This document shows positions 34,070 through 43,566 of a DNA stretch of 64,000 nucleotides, piece after piece. Below the pieces are notes generated by a model. It did not search any database. It had not been told where the DNA came from and saw only the letters and a list, made by a program, of their open reading frames with translations. The stretch's first letter is position 1. Every line of letters starts with the position of its first letter. The stretch spans positions 1 through 64,000 of the forward strand of contig SCVB01000030.1 in NCBI GenBank assembly GCA_004296955.1. The letters are read 5' to 3'. The translations under genes and the position numbers were made by a program. Origin of the DNA: Brevundimonas sp. (GTDB lineage: Bacteria > Pseudomonadota > Alphaproteobacteria > Caulobacterales > Caulobacteraceae).

Positions 34070-35122
34070 ATGACCGCCGAATCCGAAGTTCTGACCCGCG
34101 TCGATTCCGGCGTCGGCCGCATCACATTGAACCGGCCGAAGGCGCTGCATGCGCTGAATCGCGCCATGTGCGAGGCGATGATTGACGCGCTGCTGGCCTG
34201 GCGGACCGATGATGCGGTGAAGTCGGTGCTGATCGACCACGCGGGCGAGCGCGGCTTCTGCGCCGGGGGCGACATCCGCATGATCGCCGAGAGCGGGGCG
34301 GGGGATGCGTCGGAGGCGAGGGCCTTCTTCAGGGTCGAGTACCGGCTGAACCATCTGATGTTCGACTATCCGAAGCCGATCACGGCGATCGTCGACGGCA
34401 TCGTCATGGGCGGCGGCGTCGGTATTTCCGAACCCGCCGACGTCCGCATCGCCACCGAACGCACCACCTACGCCATGCCCGAGACCGGCATCGGCCTGTT
34501 TCCCGACGTCGGCGGCGGCTGGTTCCTGCCGCGCCTGCCGGGCCAGACGGGCGTCTGGCTGGCCCTGACCGGGGCGCGGCTGAAGGCGGCGGATACGGTG
34601 GCCTTGGGGATTCACACCCATTTCGTCCCGGTCGAACGGGTCGAGGCGCTGAAGGCCGCCCTGACGGCTCACCCGGACAATCCACAGGCCGTCGCCGCCA
34701 GTTTCGCCGCCGATTCCGGGCCGGCCCCGAGCGCGGCGCATCGCACGGCCATCGACCGGCTGTTCGCCTTCGATACGGTGGAGGAGATATTCGCCGCCCT
34801 GGAGGCCGACGGGTCGGACTGGACCCTGGCCCAGCTGGCGATCCTGAAGACCAAGTCGCCGCAGTCGCTGAAGGTGACGCTGCGCCAGCTGCGGCTCGGC
34901 GCGGCGGCGCCGTCCTTCGCCGACAACATGGCCATGGAGTACCGGCTGGGCGGTCGGGTGGTGCGCACCCACGACTTCCAGGAGGGCGTCCGGGCGGTGG
35001 TGGTCGACAAGGACAATGCGGCGCGCTGGTCGCCCGCCGACCTGTCCGGCGTCAGCGAGGCGGAGATCGACGCGCTGTTCGCGGCCCTGCCCGCAGGGCA
35101 GGAGTGGACGCCGCTGTCATAG
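34070..35122 (+). CDS. 3-hydroxyisobutyryl-CoA hydrolase (enoyl-CoA hydratase fold)
   Basis: 350 residues of the crotonase fold: FCAGGDIRMIAESG, IVDGIVMGGGVGISEPADVR, MPETGIGLFPDVGGGWFLPR and the C-terminal extension MEYRLGGRVVRTHDFQEGVR that typifies HIBCH rather than a plain enoyl-CoA hydratase. It releases 3-hydroxyisobutyrate from its CoA ester in valine degradation; mmsB 1.8 kb downstream oxidises the product. ATG at 34070 follows GCGGGGGCGC. Confidence 0.92.
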   Translation: MTAESEVLTRVDSGVGRITLNRPKALHALNRAMCEAMIDALLAWRTDDAVKSVLIDHAGERGFCAGGDIRMIAESGAGDASEARAFFRVEYRLNHLMFDYPKPITAIVDGIVMGGGVGISEPADVRIATERTTYAMPETGIGLFPDVGGGWFLPRLPGQTGVWLALTGARLKAADTVALGIHTHFVPVERVEALKAALTAHPDNPQAVAASFAADSGPAPSAAHRTAIDRLFAFDTVEEIFAALEADGSDWTLAQLAILKTKSPQSLKVTLRQLRLGAAAPSFADNMAMEYRLGGRVVRTHDFQEGVRAVVVDKDNAARWSPADLSGVSEAEIDALFAALPAGQEWTPLS

Positions 35123-35218
35123 CTCGCCCGTGCCGGCTTTCGCCCGAATGAGCGGAGCAGTAGGGTGATGTCGCGCCGTCAGTCCGGGCGCAGCCACGCT
35201 CTCGCCCCGAGGTTCGCC

Positions 35219-36004
35219 ATGCTGAAGCCGCTGCTCGCCGCCGCCGTCATCGCCATGTCGCTGGGCGCCTGCGCCTCGGAGCCCTGGTCCGGGCGGGGAG
35301 ATCGCGCAGCCACCCGCACCTATCAGGCCCTCGCCCTGGCCGACATTCAGAGGGCGGCCATCGCCGATCCGCTGCGGCCGGCCGAGGAGATCGCTCGTGA
35401 CCCGCTCCGCCACCCGGACCGGATGCTGGCCTTCGCCGGCGTGGCTCCGGGCTGGAAGATCGCCGACATCCGCCCGGGAGCAGGCTATTTCACCCGGCTG
35501 TTCGCCCGCACCGTCGGCGAGACGGGCAAGGTCTACGCCTTCGTGCCCAACCGCACCGCCGAGCGCGAGAACGGCCGAGCCGACGCCCTCGTCGCCGCCT
35601 ATCCCAATGTGATGCGGGTCAACGGCGACCTGAACACCCTGAGCTTCCCGGAGCCGCTGGATGCGGTGTTCATGAGTCAGGAATACCACGACTTCCACAT
35701 CCCGGCCTTCAACACCGACGTGGCCCTGATGAACCGGGCCGTCTTCGCCGCGCTCAAGCCCGGCGGCGTCTTCATCGTCATCGATCACGCCGGCCGGGCA
35801 GGCACCGGGCACAGCGAGGTCCAGACCCTGCACCGCATCGAGGGCGCCTCGCTGCGAGCCGAGGTCGAGGCCGCCGGCTTCGTCTTCGACGGGGAGTCGA
35901 GCGCCGTCGCCAATCCGGCCGATGACCGTACGACCAATGTCTTCGACGAGGCCATCCGTGGCCGCACCGACCAGTTCGTCTACCGTTTCCGCAAGCCCGG
36001 CTGA
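35219..36004 (+). CDS. Exported methyltransferase-like lipoprotein
   Basis: 261 residues from the ATG at 35219 (GAGG 9 bp upstream); longer starts at 35165/35168 bury the signal. Signal peptide MLKPLLAAAVIAMSLGACAS has a lipobox. The rest has a Rossmann-type methyltransferase shape: IADIRPGAGYFTRLFARTVG (motif I, GAGYFT), DAVFMSQEYHDFH, LKPGGVFIVIDHAGRAGTGH, ending IRGRTDQFVYRFRKPG. SAM is not expected in the periplasm, so the real activity is unclear. The next gene is a paralogue. Confidence 0.85.
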   Translation: MLKPLLAAAVIAMSLGACASEPWSGRGDRAATRTYQALALADIQRAAIADPLRPAEEIARDPLRHPDRMLAFAGVAPGWKIADIRPGAGYFTRLFARTVGETGKVYAFVPNRTAERENGRADALVAAYPNVMRVNGDLNTLSFPEPLDAVFMSQEYHDFHIPAFNTDVALMNRAVFAALKPGGVFIVIDHAGRAGTGHSEVQTLHRIEGASLRAEVEAAGFVFDGESSAVANPADDRTTNVFDEAIRGRTDQFVYRFRKPG

Positions 36005-36068
36005 CGCCGCCCGGCGTCCGTCCGACATGAACCGACCGCGCCCTCGCGGCGCCCTGGGAGAAGCCGTC

Positions 36069-36836
36069 ATGCGCCGTTCAATCCTTCTGGCCGCCGTCGC
36101 GGCGATGAGCCTGTCGTCCGCCGCCTGCATGGGCGTCATGGGCGACGCGCCCGCGCCGACGCCGGCCGACTACGCCGGGGTCCTGGCGACGCCTTCCCGC
36201 CCGGCGGACGACCGCGCCCGGGACGCGGCCCGCCACACGGCCGAAACGCTCGCCTTCGCCGAAGTCCGGCCGGGCCAGAAGATCGCCGACATGATCATCG
36301 GCGGCGGCTATTTCACGCGCATCTTCTCCGCCGCCGTGGGCCCGGAAGGCCGGGTCACGGCCTGGCAGCCGGCCGAGTTCATCGCCTTCCAGGCCAGCTA
36401 CGGCGAAAGCCTGACGGCCGTCGACGCCCTGCCGAATGTCGACGCGATCCGCTCGTCCATGGGCGCGCCGGACTTCCCGACCGGGCTGGATCTGGTCTTC
36501 ACCGCCCAGAACTACCACGACCTGCACCTGAACATCGCGCCGGCCGACACCGCCGCGAACGTCAATGCGGCGGTCTTCCGGGCCCTCAAACCGGGCGGCC
36601 TGTATGTGGTCATCGACCATCACGCCGTCGCCGGCGCGCCCCTGACCGCGGCCGATACGGTTCACCGCATCGATATCGAGGCGGTCAAGCGCGAGGTCCT
36701 CGCCGCCGGCTTCGTGCTGGACGGTGAGAGCGACGTCCTCGCCAATCCGGCCGATCCGTTGACCGCCAGCGTCTTCGACGCCTCGATCCGCGGCCGGACC
36801 AGCCAGTTCATGCTCCGCTTCCGCAAGCCGGGCTGA
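36069..36836 (+). CDS. Exported methyltransferase-like protein, paralogue
   Basis: 255 residues. Signal peptide MRRSILLAAVAAMSLSSAAC with a lipobox-like SAAC. Motif I is weakened to IADMIIGGGYFTRIFSAAVG; then DLVFTAQNYHDLH, LKPGGLYVVIDHHAVAG and ending IRGRTSQFMLRFRKPG, almost the same as the preceding gene. A GGGAGAAG ribosome site precedes the ATG, 64 bp after the paralogue. Clearly a tandem duplication. Function unknown. Confidence 0.85.
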   Translation: MRRSILLAAVAAMSLSSAACMGVMGDAPAPTPADYAGVLATPSRPADDRARDAARHTAETLAFAEVRPGQKIADMIIGGGYFTRIFSAAVGPEGRVTAWQPAEFIAFQASYGESLTAVDALPNVDAIRSSMGAPDFPTGLDLVFTAQNYHDLHLNIAPADTAANVNAAVFRALKPGGLYVVIDHHAVAGAPLTAADTVHRIDIEAVKREVLAAGFVLDGESDVLANPADPLTASVFDASIRGRTSQFMLRFRKPG

Positions 36837-36914
36837 TCAAATTCCGCCCGCGGCGCTGGCGACGGCGCGGGCGAGCGGCTAACCCTCCCGGCAAATCATT
36901 CGGGAGATGACGCC

Positions 36915-37820
36915 ATGACCCACAGGATCGCCTTCATCGGCCTCGGCAACATGGGCGGGGGCATGGCCGCCAACCAGGCGAAGGCCGGCTGCGCCGTCGC
37001 CGCCTTCGACCTGTCGCAGGCCGCCCTCGACCGCGCCGCCGCCGCCGGTTGCATGCTGGTCGGCTCGGTGGCCGAGGCGGTGAAGGACGCGGACGTGGTC
37101 ATCACCATGCTGCCCGCGGGGCCGCATGTGCTGAAGGTCTATTCGGAGCAGATCATCGGCGTCGCCCCGACCTCGGCCCTGCTGCTCGACTGTTCGACCA
37201 TCGACGTCGACACGGCGCGCAAGGTGGCCGGCCTGGCGAAGGACGCCGGCTACGCCTTCGCCGACGCGCCCGTCTCGGGCGGGACCATGGCGGCGGACGC
37301 CGGGACCCTGGCCTTCATGGTCGGCTGCGACGAGCCGGACTTCGCCCGCATCGAGGCGGCGCTGGAGCCGATGAGCCGCGCCACCTTCCGCGCCGGCGAC
37401 CACGGGGCGGGGCAGGCGGCCAAGATCTGCAACAACATGATCCTCGGCATCACCATGCTCGGCACCTGCGAGGCCATCGGTCTGGCCGAGAAGCTGGGTC
37501 TCGACCCGGTGAAGATGTTCGACATCGTCGCCAAATCCTCGGGCCAGAGCTGGTCGACGACCACCTACTACCCCTGGCCGGGCCCGGTCCCGACCGCCCC
37601 GTCGAACCGCAACTACGAGGGCGGGTTCGCCGCCGCCATGATGCTCAAGGACCTGAAACTGGCCCAGGACGCTGCCGCCAAATCCGGCGCCTCGACGCCG
37701 CTGGGGGCCCAGACCGAGGCCCTGTTCCAGATGTTCAACGGCCTCGGCTACGGCGGCCGCGACTTCTCGGCGATTCTTCAGATGCTGCGCGGCAAGCTGG
37801 ACGAACTGCCGAAAACCTGA
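36915..37820 (+). CDS. mmsB: 3-hydroxyisobutyrate dehydrogenase
   Basis: Oxidises 3-hydroxyisobutyrate to methylmalonate semialdehyde with NAD+. 301 residues: Rossmann GLGNMGGGMAANQAKAG, substrate loop DAPVSGGTMAADAGTLAFMV, catalytic lysine segment GAGQAAKICNNMILGI and KDLKLAQDAA. Third valine-degradation gene in this region, following the dehydrogenase and hydrolase upstream. Confidence 0.93.
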   Translation: MTHRIAFIGLGNMGGGMAANQAKAGCAVAAFDLSQAALDRAAAAGCMLVGSVAEAVKDADVVITMLPAGPHVLKVYSEQIIGVAPTSALLLDCSTIDVDTARKVAGLAKDAGYAFADAPVSGGTMAADAGTLAFMVGCDEPDFARIEAALEPMSRATFRAGDHGAGQAAKICNNMILGITMLGTCEAIGLAEKLGLDPVKMFDIVAKSSGQSWSTTTYYPWPGPVPTAPSNRNYEGGFAAAMMLKDLKLAQDAAAKSGASTPLGAQTEALFQMFNGLGYGGRDFSAILQMLRGKLDELPKT

Positions 37821-37846
37821 CCCGTCGCTGCACGGCTCCCGGCAGA

Positions 37847-37861
37847 TGAGAATCGTTATCA
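37847..37861. promoter_or_regulatory. Fur-box-like site before hemA
   Basis: TGAGAATCGTTATCA matches the 7-1-7 Fur consensus TGATAATNATTATCA except at two symmetrically placed bases. It ends 35 bp before the hemA ATG in an otherwise GC-rich gap, so it overlaps or adjoins the probable promoter. Confidence 0.55.
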
Positions 37862-37896
37862 ATTAAGGGCTTGCGGCCTTTTGTCCGGTCCGATTC

Positions 37897-39189
37897 ATGG
37901 ACAAATCGGCCCGATCGGCGCATCACCCGCACATTGATTTCGCGCCGTTCGGGGCACTCCGTTTGTTCGACTACCAGGCCGCATTCGAGACTGCTGTTGA
38001 GCAGGTCAGGGGCGAGGGGCGTTATCGCGTCTTCGCGGACCTCAAGCGCGTGCGCGGCCAGTTCCCCAAGGCTGTGCGCCGTCGGGAGGACGGATCCGAG
38101 CAGGACGTCATCGTCTGGTGCTCGAACGACTATCTGGGCATGGGCCAGCATCCGGCCGTGCTGGAGGCCATGCAGGCCGAGATCGAGACGGTCGGCGCCG
38201 GCGCCGGCGGCACCCGCAACATCTCCGGCACGACGCGCTCGGCGGTCGACCTCGAAGCCGAGCTGGCCAGCTGGCACCAGAAGGAAGCCGCGCTGCTCTT
38301 CACCTCGGGCTATGTCGCCAACGAGGCGACCCTGACGACGCTGCAGCGCATCCTGCCGGGCCTGATCGTCTTCTCCGATTCCCTGAACCACGCCTCCATG
38401 ATCGCCGGCATCCGCAATGGCGGCTGCGAGCGGCACATCTACGCCCACAACGATCTGGAACACCTCGAACGCCTGCTGCGCGACGCGCCCGCCGACGCGC
38501 CCAAGCTGATCGCCTTCGAGAGCGTCTATTCCATGGACGGCGACATCGCTGACCTCGCCGGCACCATCGCCCTGGCGCGCAAATACAACGCCATGACCTA
38601 TCTCGACGAGGTCCACGCGGTCGGCCTGTACGGCGCGACCGGCGCGGGCGTGGCCGAGCGCGACGGCGTTCTGGACGGCATCGACATCGTCGAATGCACG
38701 CTCGGAAAGGCCATTGGCGTTATGGGCGGCTATATCGCCGCCGACGCGGTGATCGTCGACGCCGTGCGCAGCTGGGCCTCCGGCTTCATCTTCACCACCA
38801 GCCTGCCGCCGGCCCTGACCGCCGGGGCCCTGGCCTCGGTGCGCTGGCTCAAGGCCCATCCGGAGGTGCGCGACGCCCACCAGGAGCGCGCCGCCGCCCT
38901 CAAGGCCCGCTTCAAGGCCGCCGGCATTCCGGTGATGGACTCGGTCAGCCATATCGTGCCGGTCTTCGTCGGCGATCCGGTCCACGCCAAGATGATCTCG
39001 GACATGCTGCTGGAAGAGCACGGCGTCTATGTCCAGCCGATCAACTATCCGACCGTGCCCAAGGGCACGGAGCGGCTGCGCTTCACGCCCTCGCCCAACC
39101 ACACCGACGCCATGATGGACGACCTCGTCCGCGCCATGGACCGGCTGTGGACCCACTGCAATGTGGCGCGCCTCCCTGCCGTCGCCTGA
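37897..39189 (+). CDS. hemA: 5-aminolevulinate synthase
   Basis: Makes 5-aminolevulinate from glycine and succinyl-CoA (the alphaproteobacterial C4 route), PLP-dependent. 430 residues: [51 protein letters not shown] and the PLP lysine in [15 protein letters not shown]. The C-terminal substrate lid is complete. A Fur-like box upstream suggests iron control. glyA downstream concerns glycine, the co-substrate, though it has its own start region. Confidence 0.97.
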   Translation: MDKSARSAHHPHIDFAPFGALRLFDYQAAFETAVEQVRGEGRYRVFADLKRVRGQFPKAVRRREDGSEQDVIVWCSNDYLGMGQHPAVLEAMQAEIETVGAGAGGTRNISGTTRSAVDLEAELASWHQKEAALLFTSGYVANEATLTTLQRILPGLIVFSDSLNHASMIAGIRNGGCERHIYAHNDLEHLERLLRDAPADAPKLIAFESVYSMDGDIADLAGTIALARKYNAMTYLDEVHAVGLYGATGAGVAERDGVLDGIDIVECTLGKAIGVMGGYIAADAVIVDAVRSWASGFIFTTSLPPALTAGALASVRWLKAHPEVRDAHQERAAALKARFKAAGIPVMDSVSHIVPVFVGDPVHAKMISDMLLEEHGVYVQPINYPTVPKGTERLRFTPSPNHTDAMMDDLVRAMDRLWTHCNVARLPAVA

Positions 39190-39361
39190 CGACATCGGCG
39201 AGGTCATCGTCGAACTGACCCGCAACGGGGCCTATCTGAAATGCTCGGCCGTGCACGTCGCCAGCGGCGTGGAGGCCTCGGCCATCGGCCCGGCGACGGA
39301 GCGGGCAGGGCTGGAGCGGATCGCGATCGCCAAACTGAGACGGGCGCTGGCGGTCCGCTGA
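39161..39361 (+). CDS. Small conserved-looking protein overlapping hemA end
   Basis: 66 residues: [20 protein letters not shown], then a beta-rich core with [18 protein letters not shown] and a basic C-terminus [15 protein letters not shown]. The reading overlaps the hemA end by 29 bp. Its pattern (strand, GVEASAIGP, helix) resembles a small alphaproteobacterial family of unknown function often placed beside hemA (possibly DUF6898), but this is from memory of pattern only. The ribosome site is weak. Confidence 0.65.
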   Translation: MWRASLPSPDDIGEVIVELTRNGAYLKCSAVHVASGVEASAIGPATERAGLERIAIAKLRRALAVR

Positions 39362-39362
39362 C

Positions 39363-39378
39363 CCACAAGATGTTGTGG
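39363..39378. promoter_or_regulatory. NrdR-box-like palindrome before glyA-nrdR
   Basis: CCACAAGATGTTGTGG is a palindrome with 6-bp arms. It agrees with the NrdR consensus ACACAATATATTGTGT at 12 of 16 positions, and nrdR is the second gene downstream. NrdR sites normally come in pairs and only one is seen, so the match may be chance. Confidence 0.3.
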
Positions 39379-39428
39379 TCCACCGCGGTCAGGCCTAAAT
39401 GGTGCGCCGCAGTTTTCGGGGACTTCAC

Positions 39429-40712
39429 GTGACCGCCTTCACCCACGCCAACTATTTCTCGAAGAGCCTCGCCGAGGCCGATCCCGACATCTTCGGCGGC
39501 ATCCAGGGCGAACTGGGCCGGCAGAAAGAGCAGATCGAGCTGATCGCCTCCGAGAACATCGTCTCGCGGGCGGTGCTGGAGGCCCAAGGCTCGGTCCTGA
39601 CCAACAAATACGCCGAGGGCTATCCCGGTCGCCGCTACTACGGCGGCTGCGAATATGTCGACGTCACCGAGAATCTCGCCCGCGAGCGCGCCAAACAGCT
39701 GTTCGGCTGCGCCTTCGCCAACGTCCAGCCCCACTCGGGCGCCCAGGCCAACCAGGCGGTGTTCCAGGCCCTGCTGCAGCCGGGCGACACCTTCCTCGGC
39801 ATGGATCTGGCCGCCGGGGGCCACCTGACCCACGGCTCTCCCGCCAACCAGTCGGGCAAGTGGTTCCGGCCGGTGACCTATACGGTCCGTCAGGGCGACT
39901 GCCTGATCGACTATGACAACGTCGCCGAAATGGCCGAGCGCGAGAAGCCGAAGCTGATCATCGCCGGCGCCAGCGCCTACAGTCGCCCCATCGACTTCAA
40001 ACGCTTCCGCGAGATCGCCGATTCGGTCGGGGCCTATCTGATGGTCGACATGGCCCACTACGCCGGGCTCGTCGCCGGCGGCGTCTATCCCGATCCGCTG
40101 CCGCACGCCCACGTGGTCACCACCACGACGCACAAGACCCTGCGCGGTCCGCGCGGCGGCATGGTGCTGTCGAACGACGTCGAGCTGGGCAAGAAGATCA
40201 ATTCGGCCGTCTTCCCCGGCCTGCAGGGCGGTCCGCTGGAGCATGTCATCGCCGCCAAGGCCGTGGCATTCGGCGAGGCGCTGAAGCCCGAGTTCAAACT
40301 GTACGCACAGCAGGTGGTGACCAACGCCCGGGCCCTGGCCGCGGTGCTGGTCGAGCGCGGCGCGGCCATCGTCTCGGGCGGCACCGACAGCCATCTGATG
40401 TTGGTCGACCTGCGGCCCAAGGGCGTCACCGGCAAGGCCACCGAGGCCGCCCTCGAACACGCCCTGATGACCTGCAACAAGAACGGCGTGCCGTTCGACA
40501 CGGCCCCCTTCACCGTCACCTCGGGCGTCCGTCTCGGCACGCCCGCAGGCACCACCCGCGGCTTCGGCGTCGGCGAGTTTGAGCAGGTCGGCCACTGGAT
40601 CTCCGACGTCATCGATTCGATGAAGGGCACGGACGAGGCCGACGCCGGCGTGTCGCAACGCGTGGCCGGCGAGGTGCGCGAGCTCACGCGTCGCTTCCCG
40701 ATCTACGGATAA
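39429..40712 (+). CDS. glyA: Serine hydroxymethyltransferase
   Basis: Interconverts serine and glycine with tetrahydrofolate, PLP-dependent. 427 residues from GTG at 39429 ([19 protein letters not shown]); an ATG at 39399 would add ten residues. Conserved blocks: [56 protein letters not shown] and the PLP lysine in [15 protein letters not shown]. Next to nrdR, as in several proteobacteria. Confidence 0.96.
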   Translation: MTAFTHANYFSKSLAEADPDIFGGIQGELGRQKEQIELIASENIVSRAVLEAQGSVLTNKYAEGYPGRRYYGGCEYVDVTENLARERAKQLFGCAFANVQPHSGAQANQAVFQALLQPGDTFLGMDLAAGGHLTHGSPANQSGKWFRPVTYTVRQGDCLIDYDNVAEMAEREKPKLIIAGASAYSRPIDFKRFREIADSVGAYLMVDMAHYAGLVAGGVYPDPLPHAHVVTTTTHKTLRGPRGGMVLSNDVELGKKINSAVFPGLQGGPLEHVIAAKAVAFGEALKPEFKLYAQQVVTNARALAAVLVERGAAIVSGGTDSHLMLVDLRPKGVTGKATEAALEHALMTCNKNGVPFDTAPFTVTSGVRLGTPAGTTRGFGVGEFEQVGHWISDVIDSMKGTDEADAGVSQRVAGEVRELTRRFPIYG

Positions 40713-40719
40713 CCCTCCG

Positions 40720-41202
40720 ATGAAATGCCCCTTCTGCGGACACCAGGACACCCAGGTGAAGGACAGCCGCCCGTCGGATGACGGCGCCGCCATCCGCCGC
40801 CGACGGTCCTGTCCGCAGTGTAACGGGCGCTTCACCACCTTCGAGCGGGTGCAACTGCGCGAGCTGATGATCCTCAAGCGCAACGGCCGCCGCGCGCCCT
40901 TCGACCGCGACAAGCTGGAGCGGTCGCTGAACGTCGCCCTGCGCAAGCGGCCGGTCCAGGCCGAGCAGATCGAACAGCTGGTCAGCCGCATCACCCGCCA
41001 GCTGGAAAGCCTCGGCGAGACCGAGATCCCGTCCTCGACGGTCGGCGACTTCATCATGAAGGCGCTCAAGTCGGTCGATGAGGTGGCCTATGTCCGCTAC
41101 GCCTCGGTCTACAAGGATTTCCGCCACACGGGCGACTTCGCCCGGTTCCTCGGCGCCGAGGGACTGAATGAGGGGCAGGACGACGGCTCCGGCTCGCACT
41201 GA
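40720..41202 (+). CDS. nrdR: Transcriptional repressor NrdR
   Basis: Zinc-ribbon/ATP-cone repressor of ribonucleotide reductase genes. 160 residues: [20 protein letters not shown] and [13 protein letters not shown] form the zinc ribbon, and the ATP-cone runs from [20 protein letters not shown]. It lies 7 bp after glyA and shares a base with the ribD start. nrdR often heads riboflavin genes, as here. Confidence 0.96.
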   Translation: MKCPFCGHQDTQVKDSRPSDDGAAIRRRRSCPQCNGRFTTFERVQLRELMILKRNGRRAPFDRDKLERSLNVALRKRPVQAEQIEQLVSRITRQLESLGETEIPSSTVGDFIMKALKSVDEVAYVRYASVYKDFRHTGDFARFLGAEGLNEGQDDGSGSH

Positions 41203-41831
41203 TGCGACCCGCCGTCACCCTGAAACTGGCGACCTCCCTCGACGGACGGATCGCGACCGCCTCCGGCGAGAGCCGCTGGATCACCGGCGAGGCCGCGCGT
41301 CTGGAAGGGCACCGGCAGCGCGCCGCCCATGACGCCATCATGGTGGGGGTGGAGACGGTGCTGACAGACGATCCGGAACTGACCGCCCGCCTGCCCGGGC
41401 GTCCGGTCGACCAGCCCCTTCGCGTCGTGCTGGACAGCCGCCTGCGGACCCCGCCGACCGCCCGGATCGCGAGCGGCGGCGACAGTCTGATCCTGACCGT
41501 CTCCGAGCCGAGGCCCGTCGGCGCCGCGGTCATCGAGCGGGTCGAGGCGGAGGACGGCCGTCCCGGCGTGGCCGCCTGCCTCGCGGCCTTGCGGCGCCGG
41601 GGGGTGTCCTCGCTGCTGATCGAGGGCGGCGGACAGGTGGCGGCGTCGTTTCTGCGCGCCGGCCTGGTGGACCGGCTGGAGTGGTTCCGCGCCCCGGTGT
41701 TGCTGGGCGGGGAAGGGCGTCCCTGCGTCGCCGCCCTCGGCCTGGCGCGGCTTTCCGACGCCCCGCGCTTCCGGCGCCTTGCGGTCGCGCCCTGCGGTGA
41801 CGACCTGTGGGAGCGATACGAGAGGCTCTGA
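41202..41831 (+). CDS. ribD: RibD C-terminal reductase domain only
   Basis: Pyrimidine reductase of riboflavin synthesis (reduces the ribosylamino group with NADPH). 209 residues beginning [20 protein letters not shown], with SRWITGEAARLEGHRQRAAH, DAIMVGVETVLTDDPELTAR and LLIEGGGQVAASFLRAGLVD. A normal bifunctional RibD has about 140-150 N-terminal residues of zinc deaminase (HAE, PCxxxGxTPPC); here nrdR ends where the reductase begins, so the deaminase is absent. It must be encoded elsewhere. Coupled to nrdR and ribE by one-base overlaps. Confidence 0.9.
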   Translation: MRPAVTLKLATSLDGRIATASGESRWITGEAARLEGHRQRAAHDAIMVGVETVLTDDPELTARLPGRPVDQPLRVVLDSRLRTPPTARIASGGDSLILTVSEPRPVGAAVIERVEAEDGRPGVAACLAALRRRGVSSLLIEGGGQVAASFLRAGLVDRLEWFRAPVLLGGEGRPCVAALGLARLSDAPRFRRLAVAPCGDDLWERYERL

Positions 41832-42421
41832 TGTTCACCGGCATCGTCACAGACATCGGCAGGGTGCGAAAGGTCGAGGAGACCGCCCGCGACCGGCGCT
41901 ATGAAATCGAAACCGCGTGGGACACGGCCGGCATCGATCTGGGCGCCTCGATCAGCCATGCCGGCTGCTGCCTGACGGTCACCGAAAAGGGCCCCGGCTG
42001 GTTCGCCGTCGAGGTCTCGGGCGAGACCCTGTCGAAGACCACGCTCGGTGATTGGCGCGAAGGCGATGCCGTCAATCTGGAGCGGGCGGCGAAACTGGGC
42101 GACGAGCTGGGCGGCCATATCGTCTCGGGCCATGTCGACGGCCTCGGCCGAGTCGTCTCGGTGACGCCGGAAGGCGGCTCGCACCGGATCGGGATCGAGG
42201 CCCCGGCGCCGCTGCATCGCTATATCGCCCCCAAGGGCTCGATCACCGTGGACGGAGTGTCGCTGACGGTGAACGCCGTGGACGACCAGATCTTCGGCCT
42301 GAACATCATCCCCCACACCTGGCAGGCGACGACCCTCGGTGCCCTGAAACCGGGCGATGCGGTCAATCTGGAGATCGACATGCTGGCGCGATACCTCGCG
42401 CGGTGGCAGGAGACGGCGTGA
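41831..42421 (+). CDS. ribE: Riboflavin synthase alpha chain
   Basis: Converts two lumazines to riboflavin and the pyrimidine. 196 residues with two lumazine-binding repeats: MFTGIVTDIGRVRKVEET with SHAGCCLTVTE, and GGHIVSGHVDGLGRVVSV with TVDGVSLTVNAV. The start shares a base with the ribD stop, and the stop with the ribB start. Confidence 0.96.
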   Translation: MFTGIVTDIGRVRKVEETARDRRYEIETAWDTAGIDLGASISHAGCCLTVTEKGPGWFAVEVSGETLSKTTLGDWREGDAVNLERAAKLGDELGGHIVSGHVDGLGRVVSVTPEGGSHRIGIEAPAPLHRYIAPKGSITVDGVSLTVNAVDDQIFGLNIIPHTWQATTLGALKPGDAVNLEIDMLARYLARWQETA

Positions 42422-43566
42422 TGGCCAATACAATCATTCTCGCCTCGAACATGTTCGAGAGCCCGATCAGCCCCATCGAGGACATCCTCGAGGACGCCCG
42501 CAACGGCAAGCCCTACATCCTCGTCGACGCCGAGGACCGGGAGAACGAGGGCGACATCATCATTCCGGCCCAGTTCGCCACGCCGGACCAGATCAACTTC
42601 ATGGCCCGCCACGCCCGCGGCCTGATCTGCCTGGCCATCACCGCCGACCGCGCCCGCCAGCTGCGCCTGCCGCCGATGGCCGCCGAGAACCGCGAGAGCA
42701 TGGGCACGGCCTTCACCGTCTCGATCGAGGCGAAGGAGGGGGTCACCACCGGCATTTCGGCCGCCGATCGCGCCCGCACCGTGCAGGTGGCGGCGGACCC
42801 CGCGCGGGGCGCCGACGACATCGTCTCGCCGGGCCATGTCTTCCCCCTGGTCGCCCGCGACGGCGGGGTGCTGGTCCGCACCGGCCACACCGAGGCGGCC
42901 GTGGACATCAGCCGCATGGCCGGCCTGACCCCCGCCGGGGTCATCTGCGAGATCATGAACGAAGACGGCACCATGGCCCGGATGCCGGACCTGGTCGCCT
43001 TCGCCCAGCTGCACGGGCTCAAGATCGGCACCATCGCCGATCTGATCGCCTATCGGCGCCGCACTGAACGGTATGTCGAGCGGATCATGGACACGCCGTT
43101 CGACAGCGTCCACGGCGGGCCCTTCCGCCTGATGCTGTACCGGAACACCATCGAGGGCGCGGAGCATATCGCCCTGGTCAAGGGCAAGATCGAGCCGGGC
43201 AAGCCGACGCTGGTGCGGATGCACCAGGTGGATTTCGCCGCCGACATCCTCGGCCATGTCGAGGCGCGCCAGAACTATGTGCCCCAGGCCCTGAAGGCGA
43301 TCAGCGCGCACGACGGCGCCGGAGTCACGGTCTTCCTGCGCGATCCCGAGTTGCAGGGCCTGGCCGAGCGGCTGGCCGGGGTCGAGAAGCCCGCGGCCGT
43401 CGACCGCTCGATCCGCAACTACGGCGTCGGGGCCCAGATTCTGCTGGATCTCGGCGTGCGCGACATGATCGTGATGAGCTCGACCCGCCCCAACCCCGCA
43501 GCGCTTGAAGGCTACGGCCTGCGCATCGTCGGCTGGCGCGACATGGACGGAGAAGACCAATCCTGA
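42421..43566 (+). CDS. ribB: 3,4-dihydroxy-2-butanone 4-phosphate synthase with degenerate GCHII domain
   Basis: 381 residues. The N-terminal half is an intact DHBP synthase ([64 protein letters not shown]). The C-terminal half has the GTP cyclohydrolase II shape ([47 protein letters not shown]) but the three zinc cysteines (CLTGDxFGSxRCDCG) and the RQEGRGIGL loop are gone. So the second half is probably not catalytic, and a separate RibA is needed. Confidence 0.93.
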   Translation: MANTIILASNMFESPISPIEDILEDARNGKPYILVDAEDRENEGDIIIPAQFATPDQINFMARHARGLICLAITADRARQLRLPPMAAENRESMGTAFTVSIEAKEGVTTGISAADRARTVQVAADPARGADDIVSPGHVFPLVARDGGVLVRTGHTEAAVDISRMAGLTPAGVICEIMNEDGTMARMPDLVAFAQLHGLKIGTIADLIAYRRRTERYVERIMDTPFDSVHGGPFRLMLYRNTIEGAEHIALVKGKIEPGKPTLVRMHQVDFAADILGHVEARQNYVPQALKAISAHDGAGVTVFLRDPELQGLAERLAGVEKPAAVDRSIRNYGVGAQILLDLGVRDMIVMSSTRPNPAALEGYGLRIVGWRDMDGEDQS

